A stretch of DNA of 64,000 nt from Salinibacillus aidingensis (GCF_039522525.1 NZ_BAAADO010000005.1:124001-188000); one strand, 5' to 3'; numbered from the stretch's first letter, positions 25,044 to 33,759 are shown. Translations and numbers: made by a program. The notes: generated from the sequence alone by a model not told the origin.

Positions 25044-25427
25044 TTATTCAAGTGGTAACTCGAGTTCGACGTTGTACATTATATCTTCACTAAAATCTAT
25101 ATATCGACCTTCTACATCTAAATTCATAACTTTTTTATAATATCCCATTGTAAATAATGTTTCTCCATCATTATTATTAAAATGTAAGTCATAATCTGGT
25201 AATGCAAGGTCCATAGATGCTGTTGAAGCTGTTTTTGCACTATCTAACTCTTTTACAAGTTCCTCAATAAATTCTTTTTCATCAATAGTAGTGACCATTT
25301 CTTCACTGCCCCATTCATACACCTCTATACTTGTAACATCGTCACTCAGGTTTAGGTTACTTTTTTGGCACCCTATTAAGACCAAAGAAAATAATAAGAG
25401 TATGGAAATCAATTTAATTTTTCTCAT
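25044..25427 (-). CDS. Small lipoprotein, 127 aa
   Basis: Signal peptide KIKLISILLLFSLVLIGC with lipobox LIGC (Cys about 20). The mature part of about 107 residues is acidic and beta-rich (VTSIEVYEWGSEEMVTTI, LALPDYDLHFNNNDGETLF). Resembles the many Bacillus surface lipoproteins of unknown role. Weak ribosome site (GGGATAC). Element R7 follows directly. Confidence 0.75.
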   Translation of the reverse strand: MRKIKLISILLLFSLVLIGCQKSNLNLSDDVTSIEVYEWGSEEMVTTIDEKEFIEELVKELDSAKTASTASMDLALPDYDLHFNNNDGETLFTMGYYKKVMNLDVEGRYIDFSEDIMYNVELELPLE

Positions 25428-25495
25428 TACAGTATCCCTCTTTTGCTTAATCCGACGTTATGGTTTGTTGTAAAGTTTCATATTCTTATTAAACA

Positions 25496-25552
25496 ATCCT
25501 GCCCTATAACGAAAGAAGCGAATACCTTGTTAAGCATTCGCACCCGTTAATC
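25496..25552 (-). repeat. TAACGGG cassette-end element R8
   Basis: Minus strand: TTGATTAACGGGTGCGAATG, a perfect GCGAAT/ATTCGC stem, then TTCTTTCGTTATAGGGCAGG. It lies upstream of the lipoprotein gene. No intact gene precedes it, so its own cargo seems to be lost. Confidence 0.55.
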
Positions 25553-25836
25553 AAATAACTCTTCATCTTTATATGCTTTAGACCAATGATATTAATTTTC
25601 TATTTAATCTGAATTTAAAGTACCTCTCAATGGATAATCACATCATTCTCGCTTTCATTACACTATATATCAGACACCCTGTTGTTAAGAATATGAGTTC
25701 TTGAGTGTGTAAAATCAATGCGAATTCACGTGAAAAATGGTATATGTTTCTGGCTGTATAAAATTATCAGGTTGATAGTGTGTAAATATTCAGAGTATTA
25801 TTGACTATATAGCGTTAACTTATGGGGGAGATCATG
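25553..25836. other. Gap at the right edge of the cassette-like tract
   Basis: With R8 and the lipoprotein leader it makes a 400-base stretch without a gene. I see no ORF or hairpin of note; it should hold the promoter of the MaoC-like gene. Confidence 0.35.
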
Positions 25837-26223
25837 ATGCCGCTAAAAGTGGGAGATATCATTACGTTTGAACGTACCTTTACAGTCAGGGATGTGGAAT
25901 TATTTACGGAAGTGTCCCGTGATGAAGGAAGTCATCATTTAACGCCCGATGAACAAGGAAGGCTTGTCGTTCAGGGGTTATTGACTGCAACTTTGCCGAC
26001 AAAAGTGGGTGGGGATTATAACGTACTCGCCCGCAATATGAACTTCGAATTTTTACGTCCTGTATTTACTGAGGATCGAATCATTTGCGAGGTTAAAATT
26101 GAAAAATATGAATGGCAGGAGGATAAGAACAGAACAGCGATTGTTGCTTCTTTTATATGCAGAAACCAGCAGGAAAAGAAGGTGCTAAAAGGAGATTTCT
26201 CCGGTGTGATTCTGGACTCCTGA
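25837..26223 (+). CDS. MaoC-like hot-dog-fold dehydratase
   Basis: Of three in-frame ATGs (25822, 25834, 25837) only the last is well spaced from GGGGGAG. About 128 aa. KVGDIITFERTFTVRDVELF and FTEVSRDEGSHHL are the MaoC N-terminal hot-dog helix region, followed by VVQGLLTATLPTKVGGDYNV and FEFLRPVFTEDRI. The hydratase motif DxNPxH is replaced by DEGSHH, so activity on an enoyl thioester is uncertain. Confidence 0.72.
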   Translation: MPLKVGDIITFERTFTVRDVELFTEVSRDEGSHHLTPDEQGRLVVQGLLTATLPTKVGGDYNVLARNMNFEFLRPVFTEDRIICEVKIEKYEWQEDKNRTAIVASFICRNQQEKKVLKGDFSGVILDS

Positions 26224-26309
26224 TCGTTTCTGCGACTGAGAGGCACCTTCCTAAATAGGGAAGTGAAACAAGAGATTGGAAAAGAAGTGAGAACAGGGGG
26301 GAAGAATAA

Positions 26310-26771
26310 GTGCAATTTGAGAAAATAGATTTGCAAGAGCATAGTGAAAAAATGTTTAACTTCCGAAAAGACACATTCAAAGTCAGCTTTGGAGATGCTT
26401 CCAATTTTGACAAAGAAGCATACCTGCGTTGGGTAGAAGAAAAACAAAAGGATTTTCCAGAAGGTTTTGTTTTAGTGAAGGAAGATGGAAGATATATAGG
26501 ACAGATAGAATTATCCATTCGCGAATATGATGGGCGAACCATTGGATACGTGCACTTATTTTACCTGGTACCTGACTTGAGAGGAAAAGGGAAAGGAGAA
26601 CACTTACATAACTATGCAAAACAGTTTTTCCGCAATCATAAGGTCCACGAATATCATCTGAGAGTCTCTCCCTCCAATACCTCTGCGATAAAGTTTTATT
26701 ATAAAAACGGGATGGTGGAAATCGGTCCTGAAGTTGACGGTAAAGTAATCAGGATGAAAGGGTATTTGTAA
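26310..26771 (+). CDS. GNAT N-acetyltransferase
   Basis: GTG start with GGGGGGAAG upstream. 153 aa. Acetyl-CoA-binding motif LVPDLRGKGKGEHLHNYAKQ (R-G-K-G-K-G loop) near residue 95 and a late SPSNTSAIKFYYKNGM segment. Substrate unknown. Close behind the MaoC-like gene but with 86 bases between; it may share that transcript. Confidence 0.83.
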   Translation: MQFEKIDLQEHSEKMFNFRKDTFKVSFGDASNFDKEAYLRWVEEKQKDFPEGFVLVKEDGRYIGQIELSIREYDGRTIGYVHLFYLVPDLRGKGKGEHLHNYAKQFFRNHKVHEYHLRVSPSNTSAIKFYYKNGMVEIGPEVDGKVIRMKGYL

Positions 26772-26830
26772 GTTTATGTGTAATCAATGGATGTGGGCTT
26801 GTTTTTAAAGGGAACAAGGGGAGGGATCAT

Positions 26831-27385
26831 TTGAGAAAAAAAGTTTACCTTGCTATTGCGGTAATTGTGATTATAGGCTTTGCTTTTTATTTCTATTTTT
26901 CTATCTATCCTGAGCAGCTGGAAGATGATATTTATCAGCAAAACGGGTATGCCGTAAATGAGGTTGAAGAGGATACGCTGAAATTTCGGTTAGATAAGAA
27001 GTGAATGGACGTTCCTGAGGGGGACACGAAGTCCTTTAATGAAGAAGTCGATAAAAGGTTTCAATCAACAGTTTATCTTGAGAAGGTTTGGAATGAATCG
27101 GGGAGCTATCACTTTCAATTTAATATTCAGCATAATCTTAAAGCAGGAAGTGGCAAATTTCTCAGCCAATATCATATAACAAACCGAGGCGGGCAAGTCA
27201 GCCTTGTTTCCAAGGGAGATATCATTCAACTCTATGATCGCCATAATCAGATTATTAAGCCGACGACGGGCAGCCGTGGCTCAGGACCAGGAGAAATATT
27301 CAGCAGCAGCTTTGACAGGAAGGTATTACAATCAGTGAAAGAAATCGGACTGCGGTTACGTGTGTATGAATATGAACAACAATGA
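26831..27385 (+). pseudogene. Membrane-anchored hypothetical protein with an in-frame TGA
   Basis: TTG at 26831 with GGGGAGGG upstream opens a frame with an N-terminal anchor (VYLAIAVIVIIGFAFYFYF). After 57 codons comes TGA (27002-27004), immediately followed in the same frame by ATG and 126 more codons (MDVPEGDTKSFNEEVDKRFQ ... LRLRVYEYEQQ). The second part has no ribosome site of its own and continues the first smoothly, so this looks like one 184-codon gene with a nonsense change, perhaps from TGG. Restart at the adjoining ATG could still give an anchorless product. Family unknown. Confidence 0.6.
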
Positions 27386-27471
27386 ACAATGGATAAAAAA
27401 GCCTTGGCCAAATAAATGGGGGCTATTAAAAATGGAAAGTAATATGGTTTTATTTAAAATTTAAGTTATAT

Positions 27472-27516
27472 AAAAACTACTCATTCGCACATCTTTTAGC
27501 GAGTGGGTAGTTTTTT
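27472..27516 (+). terminator. Terminator
   Basis: AAAACTACTCATTCGC pairs with GCGAGTGGGTAGTTTT, then TT. It ends the preceding hypothetical gene. Confidence 0.8.
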
Positions 27517-27611
27517 GCTGAGGACAAGCGGGTTATGATAAAAAAAACAAAACTTTTTACTCATCCCACAGTCTAATAGGGTAGAGATACCGTACATAAG
27601 GGGGATACACC

Positions 27612-28136
27612 TTGCCAAATGACATTCAAACAGTCCAGGAAGCCATCCGGGGCAGTGATGAAGCGTTCCTGGAACTAATGAAGCGATACAAAACAGAATT
27701 ATATAAAACGGCGCTCGCTTATTTTAAAAATGAAAATGATGCCATTGAAGCGGTGCAGGAGGTCACATTCCGGGCGTACAGAAAAATAAAAACATTAAAA
27801 GAGCCGGCATATTTCAAAACCTGGATCATCAGAATCATGATTAATTATTGTAATGATCAGCTCCGGAAGAAAAAACGATTTACCTCTAAACCGGTAGAAA
27901 TGGAGACGATTCAAACCAATGACAGCCATATAAAAATGGAGCTTGAGGATGCCATGCAGCTACTGGATGACCGTTCCCGGGAATTATTAATGCTGAAGTA
28001 TTTTCATGAGTTAAAGATTAAGGAAATCGCACAAGTTCTGAAAAGGCCAGAGGGTACCATTAAGACCTGGCTGAACAAAGCCTTGCAGTCATTAAAACAA
28101 GTGCTGGATGAGAAGGAGGGAAATGCAGATGTTTGA
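27612..28136 (+). CDS. ECF-type RNA polymerase sigma factor
   Basis: TTG start with GGGGGATA upstream. 174 aa. Region 2: AFLELMKRYKTELYKTALAY and AIEAVQEVTFRAYRKIKTLK; region 4: LDDRSRELLMLKYFHELKIK and EIAQVLKRPEGTIKTWLNKA. Short, no region 1 or 3, as for extracytoplasmic-function sigmas of the SigV/YlaC-like group. The next gene overlaps it by about 14 bases and is a likely anti-sigma, so this is a self-contained stress module with unknown regulon. Confidence 0.87.
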   Translation: MPNDIQTVQEAIRGSDEAFLELMKRYKTELYKTALAYFKNENDAIEAVQEVTFRAYRKIKTLKEPAYFKTWIIRIMINYCNDQLRKKKRFTSKPVEMETIQTNDSHIKMELEDAMQLLDDRSRELLMLKYFHELKIKEIAQVLKRPEGTIKTWLNKALQSLKQVLDEKEGNADV

Positions 28137-29445
28137 AAAGGAAGAAGCAAAACTGAACACATTCAAAGAAAAATATAGCCAGGAAGACATTCCTTCTGAG
28201 GCTCTCGATGACGCTATTTTTACGGGCTTTCAAAAAGCAAAGGCATCAGGTCGGCCGTCTAAAAATATGAAGAGATGGGTAATCAGTGCGGCTGCAGTGG
28301 CTGTATTGTTGATTTCCTTCATTGGTTCTATTCGGATTTCACCGGCATTTGCCCAATACATGACATCGATTCCGGGAATGGAGAAAATTGTGGAATTAAT
28401 CAGGGATGATAAAGGCATGATGTCAGCGATTAAAAATGATCACTATAACGAAATTGGCACGTCCATTCATCATAATGGAGTGAAGATTACACTGGATGGA
28501 ATCATTGCGGATCAAAAGGGATTTGTCCTATTCTATACTCTTGAGGATCAGGATGGAGGACGTCCGGCAGCCCTTCAAAATGTTCGGCTTAAAACCCCGG
28601 ATGGAAAACAAGTAGATTATCGCTCCTTATCCATGAGCAGTGACAACCTGACCGATCAGGATGAATATGGTTCGAGTGGTACCATTGAAGTTTTCTTCGA
28701 TGAAACTTATGAAGTCAAAGAATTTGTACTTCAGACCCGATTAAGAAGCTCTGCTGAAGAAATGGAAATTCCTTTTACAATACCGGAAGAATTACCGAGC
28801 GAGAAGACATATGAGATTAACAAAGAAATCGTTTTGGATGGTCAAAGGATTAACGTTTTAGATGTAACGGTCAATCCGATTCGAACGGCTATCCGGATAA
28901 AAGCAGATTCAGACAATACAAAGGAAATCTTAAATTATGAAGGTTTACAGCTGGTTGATGAGCAAGGAGAAATGTGGGGAAAAATTAATAATGGCGTGAC
29001 AGCAACAGGCCTATCAGATGATGAACAGATGATCTATATGCAGAGTAATTATTTTCATGAACCTAAGGAACTGTACCTGATTGTTAACAGGTTGCAGGCT
29101 GTTGATCGGGACGAAAGTGAAGTTGTCATTGATATGGACAAAGAGAAAATCCTGAAACAGCCGGATGGAAATAAATTGAGAAACCTGCAAATCGATAAGG
29201 GCTCTCTGAAGATGGAATTGCATACAAAAGAGGAATTTTATTATTCGATTTTCAGTACGATAACCGGAGCAAATGGGAGGAAAATTACAGCGAATTCAAG
29301 CATGCAGTATGGATATGAGGAGAGAGGTTTTTCACAAATCGAAGTGATTTCAAATGAATTAAGTGAGCTGAAGTCACCTGTGTCGCTTGAACTGGCCTTC
29401 TTTCCGGAATGGATTGAAGGGAAGGAGAAAATACAGATAAAATAG
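28123..29445 (+). CDS. DUF4179/DUF5643 membrane protein, probable anti-sigma factor
   Basis: Start taken at ATG 28123 (AAGGAGGG a few bases upstream; ATG 28129 also possible). About 440 aa. An N-terminal cytoplasmic segment of about 45 residues would hold the sigma; one membrane helix (VISAAAVAVLLISFIGSI, about 48-65) follows. The large extracytoplasmic part has the DUF4179 pattern (ISPAFAQYMTSIPGMEKIVE, GVKITLDGIIADQKGFVLFY) and a second beta-domain (DUF5643-like). DUF4179 proteins are regularly paired with an ECF sigma gene. Sigma inhibition is inferred from that pairing. Confidence 0.8.
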   Translation: MQMFEKEEAKLNTFKEKYSQEDIPSEALDDAIFTGFQKAKASGRPSKNMKRWVISAAAVAVLLISFIGSIRISPAFAQYMTSIPGMEKIVELIRDDKGMMSAIKNDHYNEIGTSIHHNGVKITLDGIIADQKGFVLFYTLEDQDGGRPAALQNVRLKTPDGKQVDYRSLSMSSDNLTDQDEYGSSGTIEVFFDETYEVKEFVLQTRLRSSAEEMEIPFTIPEELPSEKTYEINKEIVLDGQRINVLDVTVNPIRTAIRIKADSDNTKEILNYEGLQLVDEQGEMWGKINNGVTATGLSDDEQMIYMQSNYFHEPKELYLIVNRLQAVDRDESEVVIDMDKEKILKQPDGNKLRNLQIDKGSLKMELHTKEEFYYSIFSTITGANGRKITANSSMQYGYEERGFSQIEVISNELSELKSPVSLELAFFPEWIEGKEKIQIK

Positions 29446-29458
29446 CTGAACATGAAGA

Positions 29459-29493
29459 CTCTCTATAATCTTTGCAGGTTATAGAGGGTTTTC
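29459..29493 (+). terminator. Terminator after the sigma/anti-sigma pair
   Basis: CTCTCTATAATC pairs with GGTTATAGAGGG, then TTTTC. Confidence 0.75.
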
Positions 29494-29519
29494 ATTTGAT
29501 AAGAAAGTACTTAAAGTTG

Positions 29520-30053
29520 TTAAAAAATTGTCGTGAAATAGACGATAAAAGAACTGATTGTTCCAAGTAGAGCACCAATAATACAATCAGTGGGATAATG
29601 TAAACCCAGATACATTCGTGAAAATCCTACTAACATCGCTATCGGTAAGAGGATAATCGCTAAGATAATGGAGTGTAATGCAATGATAACAGCTATGGAG
29701 AAAATTGCCGTGGTATGACCAGAAGGGAAGGAATAATCTTTAAGTGGCTGTACTCCTAATTGAATATCAGGTAGTTTTACGTAGGGACGCTCACGGGAAT
29801 ATATTTTCTTTATGATATGAACAAAAAAGTGACTTAATGCCAGCGAAATAAGCGCTTTTATTGCTACTGCCCGGAATATTGACTCAGAAATAAGAATGAT
29901 GAATAGCAAAGATGAAATCGTACATGTTGCTCCACCTAAATGTGTTAATTTTGGCAAGATCAAATCCAGCCATTTACTTTTTAGTTTATGATTAATGATT
30001 TGAAATGCATACCTATCATTTGTTGATATCCACGTGACAATACGGTTCAACAC
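29520..30053 (-). CDS. PAP2-family phosphatase (undecaprenyl-diphosphatase-like)
   Basis: GTG start with GGGGGTAGG upstream. 177 aa, five to six membrane helices. All three phosphatase signatures are present: KKIYSRERPY (motif 1), DYSFPSGHTTAIFS (motif 2, catalytic His) and GFSRMYLGLHYPTDCIIG (motif 3). The size and layout match BcrC/YodM-type lipid phosphatases that recycle undecaprenyl pyrophosphate at the outer membrane face. Substrate not decided by sequence. Confidence 0.87.
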   Translation of the reverse strand: MLNRIVTWISTNDRYAFQIINHKLKSKWLDLILPKLTHLGGATCTISSLLFIILISESIFRAVAIKALISLALSHFFVHIIKKIYSRERPYVKLPDIQLGVQPLKDYSFPSGHTTAIFSIAVIIALHSIILAIILLPIAMLVGFSRMYLGLHYPTDCIIGALLGTISSFIVYFTTIF

Positions 30054-30328
30054 TACCTACCCCCATATAATTGATTAATAATTTTGACACAAGTAGATAA
30101 GTTAATTCTATTTTAATGCTCAAATGTTAAGACAATATAAAAGAAGTGTTGAGTTTTTTTGTAAAATAAATAGCTGGCTGTATCTAAAAGACTGTTGTTT
30201 ATTTATAGAAAAATATTTACCACGTATTAACGAATTTATCTGGACTCTTTTGATCGTTTATTTTTCCTGCCAATTTTAACGGTAAAGCAAATAACAACAG
30301 GGTATTTAAAAAGGTTACTGGGCAAGGC

Positions 30329-31420
30329 TTGGTTTGTCCAAAAAAAGAGCAAAAAATTCTCATTGCTAAAACTATTGGATGTTCTCGATTTGTCTTCAAT
30401 CACTTTTTAGCAAAATGGAAGGACATATATAAAGAGACTGGCAAAGGCTTGACTTATAAGGCCTCCTTTAAACAATTAACTCAACTTAAGAAAGAATTAG
30501 TCTGGTTAAAGGAAGTCGACAGCATTGCCCTTCAATCCTCACTTAAGAACCTTTCAGATGCATACACTCGATTTTTTAAAAAACAGAACAAATCCCCTCG
30601 TTTCAAGTCTAAAAAGAACAAGGTTCAATCGTACGTAACTAAACATACAAACGGCAACATTGCTATTGTTCATAATAAAATCAAGTTACCTAAGATTGGT
30701 TTCGTTAAGTTTGCAAAAAGCCGAGAAGTTGAAGGTCGTATTTTAAACGCTACGATTAGACGTAACCCAAGTGGGAAATACTTTGTATCTATTCTTGTTG
30801 AAACAGAAGTCCATGAGCAACCTAAAACAAATTCGTCTGTTGGCATTGATGTTGGACTAAAGGATTTTGCGATTCTATCTAACGGAACGGTATATAAGAA
30901 TTCTAAATACTTCCGTAAACTTGAGAAAAGGTTAGCAAAAGCCCAAAAGGTTCTTTCCAGACGAAAAAAAGGTTCTTCTAACTGGCATAAGCAACGTATC
31001 AAGGTTGCACGATTGCATGAAAAAATAGCTAATGCACGAAAGGACTATTTGCATAAAATCTCTACCAGTATTGTCAAAAACCACGACATCATTGGTATGG
31101 AAGATTTGCAGGTAAGTAATATGTTGAAAAATCACAACTTAGCTAAAGCGATAAGTGAAGTAAGTTGGTCGCCATTCCGTACCATGATTGAATACAAAGC
31201 AAAATGGTATGGAAAACAAATAGTCACAGTAGCGAAAAGCTTCCCTTCCAGCCAACTTTGTTCTTGTTGCGGCTATCAAAACAAAGACGTTAAGAATCTT
31301 GCATTGCGTGAGTGGGAATGCCCAGAATGCAACACTCATCATGATAGAGATATTAACGCAAGTATCAATCTTCGTAAGGAAGCAATACGATTAACCGCAG
31401 GAACTGCGGGGATAGCCTAA
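30329..31420 (+). CDS. tnpB: IS200/IS605-family TnpB (RNA-guided nuclease type), 5'-shortened
   Basis: 363 codons from TTG 30329. The catalytic RuvC residues are visible as SSVGIDVGLKDFAILSNG (Asp about 175), IIGMEDLQVSNM (Glu about 260) and HHDRDINASINL (Asp about 340), with the zinc knuckle CSCCGYQNKD and CPECNTHH. The usual start (a KAYKFRIYP-like beta strand, about 15 residues) is missing. Upstream codons read VFKKVTGQGLV before joining PKKEQKILIAKTIG, so the left end and first strand were lost or replaced. No tnpA lies nearby. DNA cleavage ability is doubtful without the first strand. Confidence 0.85.
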   Translation: MVCPKKEQKILIAKTIGCSRFVFNHFLAKWKDIYKETGKGLTYKASFKQLTQLKKELVWLKEVDSIALQSSLKNLSDAYTRFFKKQNKSPRFKSKKNKVQSYVTKHTNGNIAIVHNKIKLPKIGFVKFAKSREVEGRILNATIRRNPSGKYFVSILVETEVHEQPKTNSSVGIDVGLKDFAILSNGTVYKNSKYFRKLEKRLAKAQKVLSRRKKGSSNWHKQRIKVARLHEKIANARKDYLHKISTSIVKNHDIIGMEDLQVSNMLKNHNLAKAISEVSWSPFRTMIEYKAKWYGKQIVTVAKSFPSSQLCSCCGYQNKDVKNLALREWECPECNTHHDRDINASINLRKEAIRLTAGTAGIA

Positions 31421-31502
31421 TAATTAACTGACCGATAGGTTGGTGTTCCTAGGAATCCCCACTTCAATCAGCCCGAAGGGTGATAAGTGGCGGGTAGTTC
31501 AA
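31421..31502 (+). ncRNA. Right end of the tnpB element, likely omega-RNA scaffold
   Basis: Downstream of tnpB a structured tail contains CCCCACTT paired with AAGTGGCGGG (31457-31494) and an inner ATCAGCC/GGGTGAT stem, ending GGGTAGTTCAA at 31502. In this family the reRNA/omega-RNA covers the end of tnpB and the right end, and the bases just beyond (here ATGTTTTCTTTTTCC) would be the guide. The 5' end of the RNA is probably inside tnpB. Inferred from family knowledge. Confidence 0.6.
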
Positions 31503-31620
31503 ATGTTTTCTTTTTCCTTATTCAGTTGTGTACTATATACGGAAAAAACGGTGGGAGGATAAGGATATTTAAGAGAAATAAGGTTTTAACAACATTAGGT
31601 CTTTACGTTTTGTAACAGAA

Positions 31621-31652
31621 AAAGAAGCAGATAAAAATGTTCTGCTTCTTTT
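31621..31652. terminator. Bidirectional terminator
   Basis: AAAGAAGCAGA pairs with TCTGCTTCTTT. It lies beyond the 3' end of the minus-strand SDR gene. Confidence 0.8.
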
Positions 31653-31659
31653 CAGGAAG

Positions 31660-32577
31660 TTACCCAAACACCTGCCCGCCATTTACATGTAATGTTTGCC
31701 CTGTTACAAAACGGGAGTCATCAGAAGCAAGATAGACAAAGGTAGGAGCGACTTCAAATGGCTGGCCTTGTCGATCCATGGGATTATTGGCTAGTGGCAC
31801 TTGATCTGCAGAGAAACTTGATGGAATTAAAGGAGTCCATATACGTCCTGGAGCAATGGCATTGACACGGATTCCTTTTTTTACCAGACTGTTGGCTAAA
31901 GCACGGGTGAATCCTACGTTGGCTCCCTTTGTTGCAGTGTAGTCAATTAATTGTTCGTTGCCATCAAACGCGACTACAGAAGATGTATTAATGATGGAGC
32001 TCCCTTCTTTTAGGTGTTTCAGTGCTTCACGGGTTGTATAAAAATGTGAGTATATGTTGACCTTAAAGGTGTCATCGAACTGTTCATCGGTGATATCCAG
32101 TAAGCTTAATTGCTGAAATTGAATTCCGACATGATTACATAGAATATCGAGTTTTCCGAACCTATTTACCGTAAGATTTACAATGTCAATGCATTGTTGT
32201 TTGTGTCTGAGATCACCAGGCAGCAATAAACACCTTTGACCAATCTCTTCAATTCTATTCTTTGTTCGCTTAGCATCTTCATGCTCATCTAAGTAAGCGA
32301 TGGCAATATTTGCGCCCTCCTTTGCGAAGGCAATAGCTGCCGCTGCCCCCATTCCGCTGTCTCCTCCAGTAATGAGGGCAACCTTTCCTGTTAATTTGCC
32401 ACTTCCTTTGTAGTTGGGATTTTCAACTATGGGCTTTGGTACCATTGCTCCTTCTACACCAGGCTGCCGATATTGACGCTGCTCAGGGACGGTTAAGGGA
32501 ACCTCCTCATATTGTGTAATTTTCCCGTAGTTCGGGTACAAGGGATAATTTTGGTTCTTTGAGTGATTCGTAGACAT
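31660..32577 (-). CDS. SDR-family oxidoreductase (YhdF/YdaD-type)
   Basis: ATG at 32577 with GAGGAGGAT upstream (an open frame continues nine codons further). 305 aa. A characteristic N-terminal extension (NYPLYPNYGKITQYEEVPLT, GVEGAMVPKPI) precedes the Rossmann motif ALITGGDSGMGAAAAIAFAK. Then come NHVGIQ in place of NNAG, the catalytic Ser (NTSSVVAF), YTATKGA with the Tyr-xxx-Lys pair, and the closing TGQTLHVNGGQVFG. These extended SDRs are general-stress proteins in Bacillus; reaction unknown. Confidence 0.87.
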   Translation of the reverse strand: MSTNHSKNQNYPLYPNYGKITQYEEVPLTVPEQRQYRQPGVEGAMVPKPIVENPNYKGSGKLTGKVALITGGDSGMGAAAAIAFAKEGANIAIAYLDEHEDAKRTKNRIEEIGQRCLLLPGDLRHKQQCIDIVNLTVNRFGKLDILCNHVGIQFQQLSLLDITDEQFDDTFKVNIYSHFYTTREALKHLKEGSSIINTSSVVAFDGNEQLIDYTATKGANVGFTRALANSLVKKGIRVNAIAPGRIWTPLIPSSFSADQVPLANNPMDRQGQPFEVAPTFVYLASDDSRFVTGQTLHVNGGQVFG

Positions 32578-32711
32578 TTTATGCACAATCCTCCTCATTA
32601 ACAATTTAAATTAACCTATGTTTCTTAGGCGAATGACGTGCAAATAAGTACAGGCTCGTTTTTTTGAAAGGAGAATAGCATATAGGGAATATGCAATGAG
32701 GAGGAATTGGA

Positions 32712-32882
32712 ATGCAATATTATTACAATCCTGAAGTGAAGTTACTGTTGATCAACCAGTCTAATGAAAAGGATGCAGTCATCTATGATGAGAATTCTCA
32801 TCCTTTTAAGGCACCGAAGATTGGTCCAAGACCGCCATATTACTGTTATCCAAGATATGAACCTTATTATCCGGTTATTTAG
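32712..32882 (+). CDS. Tyr/Pro-rich small protein, 56 aa
   Basis: GAGGAGGAATTGG precedes the ATG. The product starts MQYYYNPEVKLLLINQSNEK and ends in PRPPYYCYPRYEPYYPVI, strongly Tyr/Pro-rich like minor spore coat or surface peptides. No membrane segment. Divergent from the SDR gene. Function unknown; a spore role is only a guess from composition. Confidence 0.6.
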   Translation: MQYYYNPEVKLLLINQSNEKDAVIYDENSHPFKAPKIGPRPPYYCYPRYEPYYPVI

Positions 32883-32961
32883 TCCTGTTATCATAGAAAA
32901 CAGATTTTGTCTCAGGCTTCCTGGTTTTACTGATATTTACCAGAGAAGCCTTTATTGTAGT

Positions 32962-33659
32962 CTATGATTCTATGTTTAATGCCAGATGAGCAGCTTCTTT
33001 AGCGTGTAGAAAAGTAGTATCAAATAAAGGAATATCTGTATCCTGTTGATTTATTAATAAGCCATGTTCCGTACAGCCTAAAATAATCCCTTTAGCTCCG
33101 TGACTGAATAACTGTTTTATAATGTCCAAAACAAAATTTTTGGAGAGAGGCTGGTTTTCCCGACGCACAATTCTTCAAAATAATGGCATTTAGTCTCTGT
33201 CTATCTTCTCTGTTTGGAATAGATACCGTTATACCATTTGCCTCCAGACGTGATGTATAAAAATCCTGTTCCATTGTATATTGCGTTCCAAGCAGTCCGA
33301 CTCTTTGAATACCTTCGTTTTGGAGTTTCCTGGCTGTTGGATCGGCGGTATGAATAATAGGGATAGTTAGCGTTTTATCCATATAAGGAATGACTTTATG
33401 TATGGTATTGGTACAAATCACGATCATATCTGAACCAGCATATTCTAAAGATTGTCCAACTTCTGCTAATAATTGACCAGCTTTATCCCATCCTCAGTTT
33501 CTCTGATATTGTTCGACTTCATCAAAATCAATACTATATAAAATGCATTTTGCGGAATGCATTTCGCCCAATTTTTTGTTCACTTCTTCATTAATGATTG
33601 GGTAATATTCCAATGATGATTTCCAGTTCATACCACGGATAAGTCCAATCGTTTTCATG
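32962..33659 (-). pseudogene. Aspartate/glutamate racemase-family protein, broken
   Basis: Starts MKTIGLIRGMNWKSSLEYY at 33659, reads to YSIDFDEVEQYQRN, meets an in-frame TGA at about 33494, and continues in frame WDKAGQLLAEVGQSLEYAG and DMIVICTNTIHKV (first catalytic Cys in CTNT) to ILKN near 33180. There a frameshift leads to the closing AKGIILGCTEHGLLI (second Cys, GCTE) and LNIES at 32962. Two lesions in an otherwise full-length racemase. In life it would interconvert L/D amino acids. Confidence 0.82.
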
Positions 33660-33684
33660 TGCAACACTCCCTTACCTTGTTTTA

Positions 33685-33696
33685 GGGACAGTCCCC
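33685..33696. repeat. Short GGGACAGTCCCC palindrome
   Basis: A second, shorter member of the GGGACA/TGTCCC palindromes (compare 10251-10278), between the racemase pseudogene and the MFS gene, followed by AAAAAATT. Confidence 0.4.
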
Positions 33697-33759
33697 AAAA
33701 AATTAGCTTGTCTAACTTCGCTATTCTCTGCATACATTGTTGGAGAGAGGTGAGGAAAT

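Noticed and set aside
19585..25552. Classical integron
   Set aside because: No intI or attI in view, and the boxes do not match RYYYAAC/GTTRRRY, so I describe the tract only as cassette-like.
27540..27600. ECF autoregulatory promoter before the 27612 sigma gene
   Set aside because: No clear AAC -35 and CGT -10 pair at the right spacing.
30217..30399. 60-codon minus-strand ORF ending FVNTW opposite the tnpB start
   Set aside because: Half of it is antisense to conserved tnpB codons and there is no ribosome site; the rest is too short to identify, though it may be a scrap of the gene interrupted there.
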